This document shows positions 13,917 to 26,225 of a stretch of DNA of 64,000 nt, piece after piece. The stretch is taken from the NCBI RefSeq assembly GCF_003945595.2, contig NW_024104096.1, positions 1,049,501 to 1,113,500 of the forward strand, written 5' to 3'. The position numbers and the translations under genes were made by a program. Source of the stretch: Pipra filicauda. Its lineage: Eukaryota; Chordata; Aves; Passeriformes; Pipridae. Position 1 is the first letter of the stretch. Every line of letters begins with the position of its first letter. The notes under the pieces are model-generated. The model did no database searches, was not told the DNA's origin, and saw nothing but the letters and a program-made list of their open reading frames with translations.

Positions 13917-15689
13917 TGCCACACTGACAGTTTTAGTAGTTTGGAAGAAGTAGGCATGTTCTAAATTCCTGGGGACAGATTTTACTCTGCAAACTGGGAA
14001 AAATGCAACATGACTTCAATTGTTATTTCAGCGGAACACCATAATAACAGAGAATAAAATTTAACTCCTACTGTTTTGTGTTGCTGAAGGAAAATTGTTG
14101 CTTATTAGTCTTGTTAATTCTTAAAACATTAAAAGGGAGTTGAGGTTTGTTTCAAAAATTGGCTACAGAAAAGAAAACCTCAAAGCTGGATTATCGTATG
14201 ACATTTCTGTTCAAGTGTGACATTTAATAGCAAAATCTATCCCTAAATCAAAGCATACATGTGTTTATCAGGGCCCTAGCTTGATATAAGATCCAATATC
14301 AATTAATTAATCCTAAATCCTGATAGCAGTTTCTGATTCTATGGCACCACCACATCTGGGGTGAAAAATAATAGAATATACAAGACCAAAAGTTCATCCA
14401 CTGATTTAAAGCCCATACTCAGGACTAAGCTCTGTAGGCCTTCATCTGCCCTGATCTCCATCATGGTAGTGCAAAACAAACCCTTCCTCACTGTCTGTGA
14501 AAAAAAAAATGTAGAAAATAAAGTAAGATGCAGAAGGAGAGAAGACCCTGTCCTTGCACAGAAAACAAGTGGGTTTTTTTGACATTGATATCTCTTAAAA
14601 GGAAGAAGGAAGAAGGACTGGCTTTTATTTTGGTCAAGCACCAGACTCATATTGGCAATACATTGTGTGTTTTCAGCATTGCTGTCTGCCAAGGGATGGG
14701 ACTGAGGGTTGCTCTGAACACAAATAAAAACCCTCAAAAGATCTGTGGACAAACCCTTCTGCCTGCTCAACTTCCTCATCTCTGTCTACAGCAGAGTAGG
14801 AGCTGTCATCCCAGTATATATTTAAATACACAAATCTGTTTTGAAGTTATGCAAACACTTCACATAGATTATCTATGTAGCAGTAGAAACCAATTAGGTG
14901 TAAGCAACTAAAGCAAAGAAGAAAGAGAGCAATTGTGCCATTGGGAACTCACCAGGAAAGTGACAATGTATTAACAGCTTAAAAAAATTCACACTTTTCA
15001 GCAAACCTCACAGAGTGCTTTAAACCACTCATTTTCTCAGGCTTTAAGAACAGCAACAACAACAAAAAGGGATAGGTGCATATTTTCTATGGCATTTCCC
15101 CATCACTTTACCTCCTTTCTTGGGCAAACTGTTAAAACTGCATGTGAAATTGTACTCCAGTCCCACACAGTTGCCTGTGCAAACTACAGCTCTGTAGCTC
15201 TAAGGAAGTGCGATTCCAAATGCAGATACCACCACACTAGTCAGCTTCTGTATTTTGCACAGTCATGAGACAGCTTTGCCTCAGAGGATGCCACTTTGTG
15301 TTGTTCTTTCTCTGATTCTCACAGTGCCAACAGCCATGCTCAGCATCACACTCCCAGACACAGCTTTTGGCAAAAATACATGTCACCATGAAGCTTAGTC
15401 TCATGTTGCTGTTTTGATTCCCCTAGTCCTGTGCAGATCAGACCTCTGTCATGGTGAGAGGCTGGCAGGACTATGAACCTGTCAGGAATTATCCTGACAG
15501 CTTTCCCGTGAAGCTAACACGGCTGAGGTCATGCTTCAGGGAGCAAATCCCTCACTGACACCCTCTCTGCAGTGGGATCAGGCCATGGATGTGCTGCCTT
15601 TGGTGGAAGCCTGCCTGCAGGAGGCAGGAAGAGGCTGTTTCAGAGGACCACTGAATTCCTGAACTAGAGATTTCTGGGGCAGGGAAAAA

Positions 15690-15745
15690 AATAATATTTA
15701 TATGTATATACACACACATACAAATATATATATATAAATGGCCAT
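15690..15745. repeat. AT/CA dinucleotide-rich microsatellite
   Basis: Interrupted TATATG, ACACAC and ATATAT runs, immediately 5' of a CR1 copy. Confidence 0.7.
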
Positions 15746-15784
15746 TTTTTATATTAAAAAAAAGAGTGAGAGCAACTTTTTATA

Positions 15785-16053
15785 TGGGACAAGAGGGAAT
15801 AGTTTTAAACTAAAAGTGAAGAAATTTAGATTCTATGTTAGGAACTGATTCTTGACTGTGAAGATGGTGAGGCATTGATACAGGTTGCCCAGAGAAGATG
15901 TGACTGCCCCATCCCTGGAAGTGTTCAAGGCCTGGTTGGATGAGGCTTTGAGAATCTTATCTGGTGAAAGTTGTCCCTACCCATGGTAGGGGGGTGAAAC
16001 TAGATGATTTTAAGGTCCCTTCCAACCCAAACCACTCCAGGATTCTACGACTT
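15785..16053 (+). mobile_element. CR1 LINE 3' fragment
   Basis: Sense copy with the blocks GGGAATAGTTTTAAACTAAA, CAGGTTGCCCAGAGAAG, CATCCCTGGAAGTGTTCAAG and AAGGTCCCTTCCAACCCAAA, ending near GGATTCTACGAC. It is one of the better preserved copies in the window. Confidence 0.9.
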
Positions 16054-18712
16054 TTATGTTTTTTGCATCCAGCCAGAGAGAGTTCATGCTTCAGTCAAAT
16101 GACTACAGTTTCCTCTCTAAGCCTGTTGATGATAAATATGATCTTTCTTCAGTGGGATGGCAAATGGAAAAGCTGATAGAACAAAAACCCAAAATATTGT
16201 GCTGTCATCAATCCCCTGGTGGAGCCCTAGAAGATGAACATAGTCAGCAGTAGGAGTTCATGTTCAACCATGATGAGCCCTCACCAAACAGAGGACAAAC
16301 TTATTCAGGTTTACCTTTCTTTGCTGAAAGAAAAAAAAGCAACAATAAAAATGCAAGGGGTCATGCTGTAGCTAGGGGCACCACCACCCACTCTTTAAAG
16401 ACCTTGGAACACATCTCATGGCTTGGCAAGGAGTATTAGCACGCTTAAAGCACTCTTGTGTGACGTTTTGAGTGCGCTAGCACAGAGCAGACACCTCAAG
16501 ATGCCAAAAGATATCCACAAAACACTGAATGCTCCTGAGACATTACAGATCACTGAGAAACCTGAAAAAGTGTTTCAGATTGTATTGAAATGAAGTAGTT
16601 TGGTTGGGTCCATGTCACTTCCGGAGATGTTCTCTTATACAGAATGCTTCAAAGATTTATTCCAAGGTGATGAGCTTTGCTACTGTACTTGTATGTAGGG
16701 GACACATGATCTATTTCACATGGAATGGTTTTGAAAGAAATAAAATTACAGATGTATTGCCAACTGCTTCACCTACAAGCTCATTACACATATTGTGTTC
16801 AACATCACAACACGCAGTACCTGTTCCTAATCTCACACAGTCACCCTGTGCATACTGTGCACATCAACAACAAGCAGAAACAGCACCAAGGTGTCAGGAT
16901 TAGGGTGGGCAGACGCATAAACAGGGCTCTAAATTTTCTGCCTAACAAAGTCAGGGTTGGTAGAGAGAGAGGTCTAGAAGAGCTACATAATGCTTTACTT
17001 CTCCTACCACTGCAGGGCCATATGGACAACCCAAAAATATTTGGCAGAGCACTTCCATAGCAAAATTCTTCCTCTGACTTTGTTCTACTTCTCAGACAGT
17101 CTATGGGTTCTGAATTTTTACTTTTTTTTCAGTTGGAGGACTAACCTCTTAAAATTTGATTTTTCCATCCAGGCCATTTCCTCAGAATAATTCTGCCTCA
17201 AAGGTCTTCTTTCATATTTTTTTCAGATACTATATAGTATATTTCAAAACTCTTCTTCCACCTCTTTCTCATGAACTCCATTACAAATTTTTTCATATAT
17301 CCTAGGGAGAGAAAAGTTGTCAGCTTTTCCTTCCCTTCCACAATACACCAAAGAGCTACAGCAGTCTTTCAACCATTGTGCAGTTCAAATGCTGATTGTC
17401 CTGGCACATTGGTTTCCAAAAAACTTCAGTATCTGATTATGGTACAAACTGAAACTGCTTCTGACAAGTTCAGCTTATCTCTGACAACTAATGAAAGTTT
17501 ACAAAACCGAGTAAGAGTTTCAAGATAGAAAACAAATACTGTCTTTGCTCCCTACAATTCAGTAAGAATCTTTTAAATATAGAAGTTTAGTTGTTAGGTA
17601 GCAGATTTTTGTTCTGGAATAACCAGCTTCCCTGGTGTATGACAGATATTGAAGTACTCATGGATCTAACAGCTTGTGTGAGCACAGGTCCATTTATAGG
17701 AGATTGTTCATTAACTGAACTTTCTATCTACAGAAGTTTGTGTTATTTGTATGTGCTCACCAAATGCAAGCATTTTAATCTGAGGATTGCTCATCAACAC
17801 TTTGCTTTGGCTTGTTATTTGTGAGAGCGCAACTTTCAAATAAAATATTAATCAATGTTTAATTCATAAACACGCTAATACTGGCACATTATTTGGGGTT
17901 TTTTTTTGCAGATATAATAAATCTTTCAGTTTGAGAAAATAGTAAGGTTTAGTAGCCTCAATACCATAAATGTCCATGCATATAGTAACAAAATAAAGGT
18001 TTCAACCATGTGAAGAGTGTCATGATTGCAATCATTTGACCAGCTGTATGTGAAATTTATCTATAATTCTATGCTAACCACATTCAAGTAAGACTTTGCT
18101 CCTATTTAAGTCATTAATAAAACTGTTCTACTGGCTCAGATCAGGCCATGAAATCTTGCAGTTGTTTACTCAGTCAGCTATAAAGCCAATATGCTGCAGT
18201 CCTGCCACAGTAAGTGATTCCTGCCACCTCAGGATCCACTACTACATATACACATATTAAACATGCATATGCAGTTAACCTTGTAAATGAAGCTATTCAA
18301 TACAACTGAGTGACATATCTGATTTTCAAAAAAAAAAAAAAAGAAGAAAGAGATACACTGACTCATGAGCAGCTTATTTTATTTGGTTATTAATGGCCTT
18401 GTGTTTGACTGAGTGATTATTTCCTATCACGCTGTGAGTTAATTTCCTGCAGTAATAAAAAGAATTCTTGGAAGATTTCTTAATAACTATTAATCTTTCT
18501 TTTTTTTTTTTTTTTTTATTTTAGGAAAAAAAAACTCAAAACCCCTGTGCTCTGAGATTTCAACTGGTCTAAAAATTATATTCCTAGTATTTGAGCTATT
18601 TTTTACATGTAGTACAATATTTTAATTTCAAAAAACTACACACAAAACATGTAGAATGTGATAATTGAGTGAACAGTATGTGTCCAACAGATCTGCCTGC
18701 GAAGCAATTTCA

Positions 18713-18775
18713 CTACATATATATATACATATATATTCAGGTATACATACACACTATATATTATATATATAAATG
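18713..18775. repeat. AT microsatellite
   Basis: Interrupted TATATA and ATACAT runs that end just before the RTE-type tail at 18778. Confidence 0.8.
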
Positions 18776-18777
18776 TA

Positions 18778-18820
18778 AAGCCTTCCTAAATCTTCATTAG
18801 CAAAGCCTAGCCATGAAATG
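18778..18820 (+). mobile_element. RTE-type retrotransposon 3' tail (short copy)
   Basis: It reads AAGCCTTCCTAAATCTT, then AGCAAAGCCTAGCCATGAAATG. It shares this order with the copies at 38947 and 61901. Only about 43 nt of the 3' end remain, and the terminal ATG repeat is degenerate. Confidence 0.5.
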
Positions 18821-19186
18821 TAAAAAAAAAGAAATCACTATTAAAAATTTCAATTCACTTATTCTAAAGTTTAATAGATAGGTGTAAGTGTATACTGTTT
18901 TAATTGGGGCATAACTGTTCCAACACAGCTATCAGACAGTAAGAAGAATTTTGTTGTAGTGAAAGCTCACCATAACCACAGTATCACAGCCTACCATCCA
19001 AGGCTAAGAAGAAAAATATCATTGTGTCCTCATTTAGTATTTATTTATTTAACACAAAGTATGGGACAGTGCAGGGGAAAAAGCCAAGCAAAGAATCCTC
19101 AAATGAACAACTTTAAGTAGTTAAATTTTCCTTTCTTTCATTTTGTTAAAGTAAGAATCAAATAAATCAAAGACAAGCAAAGGCAG

Positions 19187-19300
19187 AGTCATAGAATCCT
19201 AGACTGGTTTTGATTGGAAGGGACCTTTAAAAGTCATCTAGTTCATCCCTAATGAACAGGGACATCTTCAACTACATCAGGTTGAATTCCTCTGCTAATC
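19187..19300 (-). mobile_element. CR1 LINE 3' fragment
   Basis: It starts GAGTCATAGAATCCTAGAC and continues GATTGGAAGGGACCTTTAAA, then CATCTTCAACTACATCAGG. Reverse orientation, short and diverged. Confidence 0.8.
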
Positions 19301-21799
19301 CTTCTTTTGGATCAAACCACTACTTGGATAAACATAACCATTTTCTACATCACACACATAGCGGGATGTTAAATTGTAAGAAGCAACACTTCACAGTAGT
19401 TGAATTTACAACTTTCTTCAGACTTCTTTTTATTTTGTTCATTAAGCCTAACTGAATTCTTCAGATATCTTCCTCTAGTACAGAAAACTGAGTCGTGTCT
19501 CAAGATTCCAAACAGCAGTCACATTTCCATTTCTGGCTCTAGCAAAATTAAATTTTATCCCTCCCATGGCATCTTCAGCTGGGGGGAAGTGTTCTTTCTT
19601 ATCATGTCCAACTGATGAACTTATCAGAAATATAAGGCAATTTGTTCACCTGAAGCTGTTTTGTTTTTTTTTTTTTTTTTTTAATCCTGGATTTTTATAT
19701 TGAATCTGATGCCATAAAAATGAGGAAAATACATCCCTTTAGAAGAAAAAAAAAAGTGATTCACTGCAGGCTCTGCTCAATGAGAAGGAAAGCTGGCTAC
19801 ACACGTTTTTCAAGCTTCTTTTTTATATTGCTCTCCAAACTCACATTTTACTGCTTTCTACCTTAGAAAAGCATTTCTTCAGGCCACATATCTCCAGCAG
19901 CTGCCTTCTTACATAAATTCACTGACATGGCCTATTTACTGCAAATTCCCAGAGCAGAATGCTGCTAAATTCCAAATGCAATCAGAAAAAAATGCACTAA
20001 GATAGAGCTGCACACGGTATCTTCAGCCCCTCAGAGATATCCCTTTGTCTCCAGAGCCAAGGGGATGTCTCCTTCTCACTCACTCTAAATTTTAATGAAA
20101 ACATTTTAAATCATCCGCTGACATTATTAAACATGGGGTAGTATTAAATATTTTTGGTATACACACACACACACACACACACACAGATGCACATTTTGGT
20201 TTTTTGTTAAGCTGCTTTTGCATCCCAGGCCCCCAAAGCTTTACTCCCTGCTTGTCTGAGAGGTCTGGATCAGAGCTGTCGTGAAGTCTTAAAGCATCCT
20301 GTGGCCACACTGGTGGATCACTTCATTTTTGCATGTTTCACTGGCCAGCACGGACGTTAACTGAGGTATTTCCACAGTCACCAGCATGTAAGGACAGGAC
20401 TAACCTAAGAGATTTCCTAAGATGGACTCACTCCTCTGATCAAACAGGTCCTTGGGGTACCTGGAGCATCAGATGCAGATGCAGGGAGGCAACTGGACCT
20501 GTGACAGGTCATGATGAAGACCAGTGCCCATTTTTCCCTTGAGCTTGGAAACATTTGCCTAACAAGTAGTTTGCACAAGCTCGTGAGAACTCCCTAGGTA
20601 AACTGTACTTTTGCTCCCTCCCATGTGCATACGTGGTCTGAGAGCTTTATTGCCCCAGTGTGCATTTTTTTCAGGCTCATGACCACAGCTTCTGCAGTTT
20701 GAAATGCAAAGGTGAACCTGCAATTGCAATGACATGGATTGCACTTCTAGTCTAGATGTAAAAACTAGATGGAAACAGTGGTTTCACAGGCACCTTCTCC
20801 AACACCAAAGTCAAGTAAGGTCTTACTAAGGGTTTATAGATATGTGTTGTTTCTAGATGTTGTGGAATTTTGATAAGAAGAGTTGACTTAACTCTTGCGA
20901 ATATGAAATGGAAAGTTCCTCTCAGCCCACGTGTTCTTCTAAAAGGGACTGAATACTATAGAGAGGGAAATTATCTCTAGAGAAATAGAACATATCCTGT
21001 TACTACTAATGGGAAAATGAACAGTGACTCAATAAATAATAATGTCAGATACAAGCTTGTCTTGACCCAGAGAGCCATGAGGAAAAATGCAGAGAATATA
21101 AATATTCATTAAACTCTATAAATATTATTAAGATTGTCTTTAAGTAGTAACAATCTAGTCAAACACTTTCCTCTCACACTTTTCCTTCCTAGAAGATCAA
21201 AGTTTTTTCTCCCTTTAGAGCAAATTCAGTCTTTACTTTTTTTATATGAATGTTGCACATCATGCTGATAATTAGAATAGCAAGGAAGTACTCAATAAAC
21301 AGTGCTCTGAAACAACTTTTTCTAGAAATATTTTTGTTCTTCTTCTCTATGTTTTGTATTTGTTCTGTTTTCTTTCCTTAAAATGTCTAAACAACATATA
21401 CATTCCTGGAAAGTATTTATACTTTTCTTTTACGCAGTTCCTCCTTTTAAGTGTTTTGCCCTTGACTTGAGTTTCCCAGGGCTAGAATGCCAGCCTTCCT
21501 GCAGCACCCGTCGTGGTGTTTACGCAAACACAGTCAGACAAATCTCAGGCACTGCATCACTGTTTTGGCTGCAGTAGAGGAATTTTGATACTCCTTCACA
21601 TATACCCAAGGTTTAGACCACTCAGTTCATTTCTCTGAAGATCTTGCTTAGTGACACAATCTTCCTCAAGGATGACTTCCCAAGCGTGGGAGATACTTTA
21701 TCTGGTTACCAGCCCTGGATAATCTGATTACTTTCTGTTCTAGGTTTAGTTTTCATGCTAACTAAGGTGAGCCCTTAACTTAGCATTGTAAGATGGTCA
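19301..21799. other. Intergenic, no gene recognised
   Basis: Contains a T-run at about 19662-19682 and a CA microsatellite at 20161. No coding signal was recognised. Confidence 0.5.
20161..20185 (+). repeat. (AC)n microsatellite
   Basis: Uninterrupted AC dinucleotide run of 25 nt. Confidence 0.95.
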
Positions 21800-22345
21800 A
21801 CCTTTTTACTCAGCAGTGGTGAGGCTGCATTTCAAATCCTGTGTTCAATTTTTGGCCCCACACTACAAGAAGAACACTGAGGGGCTGGACTGTGTCCCAG
21901 AGAAGGACAGTGGAGTTGGGGAAGGGTCTGGAGCACAACTCTGATGAGGAAAACTGAGGAAGCTGGGGTTGTTAAGCTGGAAGAAAAGGAGGCTCAGGGA
22001 ACACCTTCTTTATTTTTACAGTTGCCTGAAAGGAGGCTGTACTCAGGTGAGAGTTGGTCTCTGCTCCCAAGTAACAAACGATAAGACAAGAGGAAATGGC
22101 CTTAAGTTGTGCCTGGGGACATTTGGTTGGATATCAGGAAAAATGTGTTCACTGAAATTGTCAAGCCCTGGAACAGGCTGTCCAGGGCAGTGGTGGAGTT
22201 GCTGTCCCAGGAGGGATATGAAAGACATGTGGATGTAGCATTTGAGGACATGGGTTTGTGGTGGACTTGGGAGTGCTGGGCTAATGGCTGGACTTGATAA
22301 TCTTTGCCAACCTAAATGACTCTATGAATCCATAATTCTGTGATT
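21800..22345 (+). mobile_element. CR1 LINE 3' fragment, long sense copy
   Basis: It has the CR1 body in order: a GTGAGGCTGCATTTCAAATC block, GAACACTGAGGGGCTGGA, GAAAAGGAGGCTCAGGG, GGATATCAGGAAAAATGTG, GGAACAGGCTGTCCAGGG and TGACTCTATGAATCC with the terminal ATTCTGTGAT. About 545 nt survive. The open frames here encode no intact protein. Confidence 0.9.
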
Positions 22346-22399
22346 TGGAAGTTGTCTCTGTTTTTTGTCATAACACACATATCAAGCTCCTGAACTACC

Positions 22400-22590
22400 T
22401 CAGGAAGTACTTCAGGGCACCTTCAAAGACATGGCACTCAAGTGTTTCCAGAAGAGGGAGTGGGAACCCAAAGGGTTTGTCCAGTGTTTTGAGGATCAGA
22501 TAAAAGGTCCTTCTAAATCCCAGCCCTTTCTACGTCCTTTCTAAGTTGACCAGGATCATTCTATGATTCCATTCTGTGGAATCATAGAAT
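22400..22590. mobile_element. CR1-like 3' ends meeting tail to tail
   Basis: A diverged sense CR1 end (GATCAGATAAAAGGTCC up to ATTCTATGATTCC) runs directly into the reverse complement GGAATCATAGAAT. Arms of 14 nt (22558-22571 and 22577-22590) are perfectly complementary around a 5-nt spacer. The sense part is diverged and its start is approximate. Confidence 0.55.
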
Positions 22591-24082
22591 ATTCCCTGTT
22601 GTGAATATCCGCAACTTTAGGAGTTCAGAGATGGTGATTTCCCACCGCTAACTCTTAAAAAAAATGAGAGCAAAGCAGTGAGGAAGCACTACCAGAAAGC
22701 AGATAATTGAGAGCAAAGAAAAGAGAAGAAACACCAACACATGTCTGCAGTGGCTTCAGAAAGACGAGTTTGGGAATATTAATGAAAATATTAGTTATTA
22801 TTGGGCTAAAATATAGGACTTCTGGTTAGCCCTGATTTATGACACACCTAACATAGGTGGAATGGTTAAAATTGATTATTACTTTACATGTGTTTACCAA
22901 TTTATGTTCAAACATTTACAGAAACAGTTGAATAGAACATGGTCTCTTACAGTCCTGAAGGCAGCAGTCACATTATCAGATTGTTCCACTTGCTATATTT
23001 TACTGAAATCAAGTGCATTAAAATACTTTTGAGATTACAAATTATTTACTAATTAATAGGCCTAAGCAGCTTCTTGAATTACAGTTTACAAATTGTTTTA
23101 AATTACTTAACCATTCTTTGGCTTCTTGCTGTTTGTATTTCACAGTGTGGTAGAAAAGAGGTGAAGGTACACAGTACAGTTATGATTTATTAGTTTATAC
23201 TGTGGAAGGGTTACAGCCTTCTCGGCAAGACTTTACTTTCTTAGTGGCTTGAAAAAAGCTATTAGGCAATGACTAACATTGTTATAGCTGTAATTTAACA
23301 TGATTAAATGGTTGTATTTTAATTGGCAGTGGGTGGTACAGTTTGGGAAACATGACTATCTTAATTACTAAAGTGATGGGTGTCTTGGAAAGGCTAATTG
23401 AGGCAGGTAGGAACTTTTAATACTTTTGTTTCATTGTGGAGGTTGGATAGATGCAGATGTTGGATTGATTCTTTCAATGTGAAAATTCGCCATGTGGCAT
23501 TATTAATATTTTAGCTAGGGAAAAATAGGTTAAAATAATTTTGACTCACACATTTCAAACTAGCATGAATATTAACTCTTAATCATACATCTACTAGCAT
23601 GCATGGTGTGCTTTACACAGATTCATCCCTAACGTTACTGAGACTTCAAAGAATTGGTAACAGAGCCCATATTCCTGGAAAGACCAATATGACCTAATTC
23701 AGTATCAGTTTGGTTGCTTTTATTGGCTTTCTTCCATCAAAACAAGTTAGTCATCTTCATGTCCATCAGGCAGCTGCTCTCAATAAAATCCTCAAAGAGG
23801 AGCATTGTAGCAGAGAAGAGTAGAAGAGCAGAGCAGCACCTTGCTGAAATCCTAGAGGAGTTGTGCTGTCCTGCAACAGGGTAGCATGAGGGACTGTCAA
23901 TACGTCTTGCTCCCCACTATCATCATCATCTCCCTGCCGCACCCTGAACCTTCCCTGCCCATCTGATGCTGGTGCAAAGTAAAAAATCTGCAGGCAAATG
24001 GAAACTGCGACCAAGTGTCACATGGAATGCTTGTACACATAGTTAATTTGGTATGACTCCTGTGCACTTAATTTGGTATTAT
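22591..24082. other. Intergenic, nothing recognised
   Basis: AT-rich unique-looking DNA without supported exons. Confidence 0.5.
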
Positions 24083-24170
24083 GGTCCTATGCTGGAAGGA
24101 TGGACTCGATGACCCCTGTGGGTCTCTTCCAACTTAGCATATTTTGTGATTCTGTGAATCTGTGAATTCT
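24083..24170 (+). mobile_element. CR1 LINE 3' fragment, short
   Basis: GGAAGGATGGACTCGATGA, then GGGTCTCTTCCAACTTAGC, with terminal 8-mer repeats GTGATTCTGTGAATCTGTGA. Only the last 90 nt or so of the element remain. Confidence 0.88.
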
Positions 24171-25934
24171 GGCTAAAACTCATTAGATATATATGGAAGG
24201 CACATGTCCAGTTCTTTTGGGTTGTTTGTTTTGCAAACTAGCGATTGAATATTCAGGCTGCTTTCTGTGAGAAAAAGCATTCACTTTCAGTCAAATATGT
24301 GTGCATAGATAACCTCACCCTTCCCATTCAATCTCAAAGTTCAAACAAACTATATTATCTCCAAGCAAAATATAACTTTGATCTTTAGATGATCCTAAAA
24401 ACATTGTATTTGTGTAGGATGGCACTCAGCAGTATTCCATGCTACTACTGGTAATCCAAATTGTAATTTGCATTACATATTTTAATTACATATTGTAATG
24501 CAAACCCATGGGTTTGTATTATTGATAATTTTTACAATTTTTATACAAACTGACAACACCAATACTCTGAAATTATTGCCTTAATAAGGCAAAGCTTAAG
24601 TGCTTTGAAACTTAAGAAAAATAGTGTCTCTGGAAAATCATCCACAGACTGGCTGTCCAGCATATATCATAGAGCCCACATACCTTCTTTGTAGCTAAAG
24701 CTCTCTTCAGCTCAAAGGAAAGCTTGTGAGCACTGAAAAGTGCTTTAAAAGCGGACAACACTAACAACATGTCCTGTAGAAAACCAAAGAAAGGAAAACA
24801 AAGTGAAGCAGGGAACCATGTGGTCACAGACTTTCTGCTCCAAACTGGAAAGACTGAAACACAGCTTGCAGTCTGGCCCTCTCCAACTCTCATCACGTTC
24901 CTGGAAAACAGTTAAAGATCAATCCAGAAAAACAGGCCTGAAACAGCCTCTCAGAATCAAACAGAGCTATTTTTACAGCCTCAGAGACAAATTAACTAAA
25001 CAGACAGGGATGACCCTTGTAGCAGCAGACATTAAACCACCTTTATGTGACATGTAATCTGGCTGAGCGAAGGTCCTGCTTATAAGGAAGACAGATCAGA
25101 TTTTGCTGATCCTGGGCTGCGGGCTGTGCTGCTGTGGACACAGGTGTTGTGGAATTCACTATGGGCTCCTGGTAGCCTTGGTACGGGCAAAAGCTGAGAC
25201 CTGAAAAGATCCTCAGACACCAGTGAGCTAGGTTGCTCTCCCTTCCTTGTCTGCTGGGCCACAAAAGTCCAGACCCAGAGCTTCCTGCGTCTTCTCTTTC
25301 TCATGTTGTGTAAGACAAGATTCCAAAGCTCTTCCTAAAATGCTGGTCATATGCATGCCCTGGGGGTCCAGCCAATGAGCAGCTTTTCTTCCAGAACATA
25401 GCTGGAACTTGTATGAACCATGAGACTGCACACATGGAGGATATAAAGGGATATTTCATCAGGTGCAACTAGTTCTTCATGCTCTCCAACCTCAAGACAC
25501 CTGAAGCATGGGGCACTGCAATGCTTCAACTCATCCCACCCAAACCTGCAAGCTCTATGGCAGAAATAGTCCTCTGGAAGAAGATCATCCCTGCTGCTAA
25601 GATAAATGCCTGAAGGCTGGGAGAGAGGGAAGTTCCAAGTTGTCACCCGGGCATTGCCCAAAACTGTAATTGTGGCTACATAGGAAATCAAGAATCTGGG
25701 AAAAGGAGGCAAGAATTACACACACTGATGCTGAGACACTGCATGGGATGGCTGGTGGGCAAGAGCCTGAAGCTCTTGTGTGAAGCTCAAGGGCTGTGAG
25801 TGAGCCATGTCTACCATCCACATCTGGGTTGCCAGTGCAGGTGGTACTTCTGCTTATCAGGTTCCTCTAAGGCATACTCTGCCCTCCTCTGGAAGACGGA
25901 CATCTGCCAGGTGTCATATCCCAAGAGAGGGACT
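24171..25934. other. Intergenic, no gene recognised
   Basis: The 25.0-25.9 kb part is somewhat more GC-rich and open in several minus-strand frames (121 codons at 25712-25347), but overlapping frames are equally open and no domain is recognisable. It may be old repeat-derived DNA. Confidence 0.4.
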
Positions 25935-26225
25935 TTTTACAAGTGTATACAGTGATAGGACAGAGAAGAATAGCTTTAAGATGAAGAAGAGTAGATTGAG
26001 ATTACATACTAGGAAGAAATTCTTTACTGTGAGGGTGAGGCACTGGAGCAGGTTGCCCAAAGAAGGTGTTGCTGCCCTATCCCTGGAAGTGTTCAAGGCC
26101 AGGTTGGATGAGACTTATTGAAAACTGGCCTAGTGGAAGGTGTCCCTGCTCATGGCAGGGGTGTTGGAACCACGTGATCTTTAAGGTCCCTTCCAACCCA
26201 AACCATTCTGCTATTCTGTGATTCC
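25935..26225 (+). mobile_element. CR1 LINE 3' fragment
   Basis: Sense copy with GAAGAAATTCTTTACTGTGA, GAGCAGGTTGCCCAAAGAAG, TCCCTGGAAGTGTTCAAGG, AAGGTCCCTTCCAACCCAAA and ATTCTGTGATTCC at the end. Close to the copy at 15785. Confidence 0.92.

Larger units (their letters stand above)
8171..15784. other. Intergenic, no gene recognised
   Basis: Mostly unique-looking DNA. A 132-codon open frame on the minus strand (9570-9172) has no recognisable domain and is overlapped by another open frame, so it is treated as chance. An AC-rich low-complexity block lies at 13741-13916. AT-rich repeats occur near 15690-15745. Confidence 0.5.
16054..19186. other. Intergenic, no gene recognised
   Basis: AT-rich DNA with A-runs near 18329-18343, a T-run near 18499-18518, an AT microsatellite and one RTE-type tail (both listed separately). 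No gene was recognised. Confidence 0.5.

Noticed and set aside
13677..13957. Two overlapping Trp/Gly/Phe-rich minus-strand frames
   Set aside because: They are direct translations of an A/C-only low-complexity tract.
14339..14779. 146-codon minus-strand open frame
   Set aside because: The plus strand is open over the same bases; no recognisable motif.
25347..25821. 121- and 74-codon minus-strand frames
   Set aside because: Several frames are open at once in a slightly GC-rich stretch; no protein family recognised.
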